A stretch of DNA of 64,000 bases from Cyclobacterium xiamenense. Its GTDB lineage: Bacteria; Bacteroidota; Bacteroidia; Cytophagales; Cyclobacteriaceae. The stretch lies in NCBI RefSeq assembly GCF_009467825.1, contig NZ_WIOK01000002.1, positions 232,508-296,507 on the forward strand, written 5' to 3'. Shown one piece after another: positions 63,220 through 64,000 of this stretch (position 1 is the first letter of the stretch; every line of letters starts with the position of its first letter). The translations under genes were made by a program, and so were the position numbers. The notes beneath the pieces are model-generated. The model did no database searches. It was not told where the DNA came from and was given only the letters and a program-made list of their open reading frames with translations.

Positions 63220-64000
63220 ATGAAAAAAAATCTACTAATTTGCTTCCCAATGAAACGGATCTCATTGATGGTAGCAATCCTGTTTTTCGTCCTTTCCAGC
63301 GGCTTGACGGCGCAGGGACAGCGACTGGACAGGAACCTGAAAAATCTTACGGTTCCCGAGCGGGCTTCTATCGATAAAATCGAAAAGAGCGAGCCGGCTG
63401 CAGCATTCGATGTGACCGTTTCCGGTACCGTTACCGATGCGAACGGCGAACCCATCCCCGGTGCCACCGTCTCGGTGCCCGGCACCTCCATTGGTACGGC
63501 CACCGATCTGGATGGCAAGTACTCGCTAACCGTTCCCGACGGTGCTTCCCTGGTGTTCTCCTTTATCGGGTTTGAAAGCCAGACCGTAGAAGTAGGAAAC
63601 CGACAGACCATCAATATCTCCCTGGTAGAAAGCACCGCTAACCTGGACGAGGTGGTCGTGGTGGGCTATGGTACGCAGCAAAAGGTCAACCTGACCGGTG
63701 CCGTGGGCGTGGCTACCAGCGAACGCCTGGAAGGACGGCCCATTGCCAACGTGGCGGAAGGACTTCAAGGGGTGATCCCCAACCTGAACATCGCCCCCCG
63801 AAACGGTGATCCTTCCCAAAGTCCCTCATTCAATATCCGCGGATTCCAGTCCATCAACGGTGGTTCCCCTCTGGTGCTGGTGGATAACGTTCCCATGGAC
63901 CTGAACCGGGTGAATCCCAACGATATCGAAAGCGTTTCGGTATTGAAAGATGCGGCAGCAGCGGCCGTATACGGTGCTCGTGCGGCCTTTGGTGTGATCC
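63220..64000 (+). CDS. SusC/RagA family TonB-linked outer membrane protein (5' part, cut by window end)
   Basis: Open from the ATG at 63220 to the end of the window, 260 codons. An in-frame ATG at 63250 (MKRISLMVAILFFVLSSGLTAQ) gives the more usual signal peptide and may be the real start. Then comes a carboxypeptidase-like domain (VSGTVTDANGEPIPGATVSV, TSIGTATDLDGKYSLTVPDG), the TonB box LDEVVVVGYGTQQKVNLTGAV and the plug (FNIRGFQSINGGSPLVLVDN, GARAAFGVI). It belongs to the GYGTQ-type SusC branch and is not a duplicate of the one at 9697, whose TonB box reads VVVTAFGMEREKK. The substrate is unknown, and any susD lies beyond the window. Confidence 0.95.
   Translation, partial: MKKNLLICFPMKRISLMVAILFFVLSSGLTAQGQRLDRNLKNLTVPERASIDKIEKSEPAAAFDVTVSGTVTDANGEPIPGATVSVPGTSIGTATDLDGKYSLTVPDGASLVFSFIGFESQTVEVGNRQTINISLVESTANLDEVVVVGYGTQQKVNLTGAVGVATSERLEGRPIANVAEGLQGVIPNLNIAPRNGDPSQSPSFNIRGFQSINGGSPLVLVDNVPMDLNRVNPNDIESVSVLKDAAAAAVYGARAAFGVI

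Noticed and set aside
63204..63819. Minus-strand frames over the second susC
   Set aside because: They lie antisense to a strand with signal peptide, TonB box and plug motifs and have no features of their own.
1..64000. tRNA or rRNA genes
   Set aside because: No cloverleaf with a GTTCGA-type T arm, no CCA-adjacent acceptor and no rRNA-like conserved stretch was seen by eye; a dedicated scan could still find one.

Overview
The window looks like chromosomal DNA of a Bacteroidota bacterium, most likely of the order Cytophagales (genus not determinable by eye). Evidence: two SusC/RagA-type TonB-linked porins (one cut by the window end), a SusD-type lipoprotein, lipoproteins with a Cys about 18-23 residues from the start, near absence of Shine-Dalgarno sequences, promoter boxes of the Bacteroidetes TAnnTTTG type, and families common in this group (DUF2721, DUF6526, DUF2911, DUF4174, DUF6544, solitary Hpt, bifunctional trehalose synthase/phosphatase).

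Layout. 1-8.8 kb holds housekeeping genes: the 3' end of lpd, an ECF sigma/anti-sigma pair, DUF2721 protein, threonine aldolase, RarA, a cell-wall amidase, an Hpt protein and Tex. 8.8-18.9 kb, after a 0.9-kb AT-rich leader, is the most distinctive gene cluster: susC-susD-small lipoprotein-Tat aminotransferase on the plus strand, facing a second Tat aminotransferase and an AEC-family permease on the minus strand. The two operons meet at two intrinsic terminators. The composition suggests outer-membrane uptake, periplasmic transamination and inner-membrane transport of an amino acid or oxo acid (inference). 19.2-32.2 kb: a LexA-like XRE/S24 regulator with a small coupled gene, a 2OG-Fe(II) oxygenase, MetG, a serine hydrolase broken by an in-frame stop, a CDF metal transporter, a 26-residue membrane peptide, M3 peptidase, DinB protein, thioredoxin and a hotdog-fold protein. 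32.3-53.4 kb: secreted and envelope functions, including a lipoprotein of six tandem CHRD domains, M48 and M1 peptidases, GH31 glucosidase, a porin-like barrel, an RND/MMPL transporter, an endonuclease/exonuclease/phosphatase-fold protein, penicillin acylase and trehalose synthesis.

53.4-63.2 kb is repeat-rich. First comes an array in which a long hairpin (seven copies) separates two alternating module types in the order A-B-B-A-A-B. Three ordinary minus-strand genes follow (YdeI-like, alpha/beta hydrolase, Nudix-type regulator). Then comes about 4 kb of A/C-rich, G-poor repeats without genes except a toxin-antitoxin pair whose PIN toxin is frameshifted. That pair and half of the array lie between two nearly identical 250-bp direct repeats. 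A second susC begins at 63.2 kb and runs off the window.

No tRNA, rRNA, CRISPR array or intact transposase was seen. All family assignments are by reading motifs and protein sequence; no database search was run.
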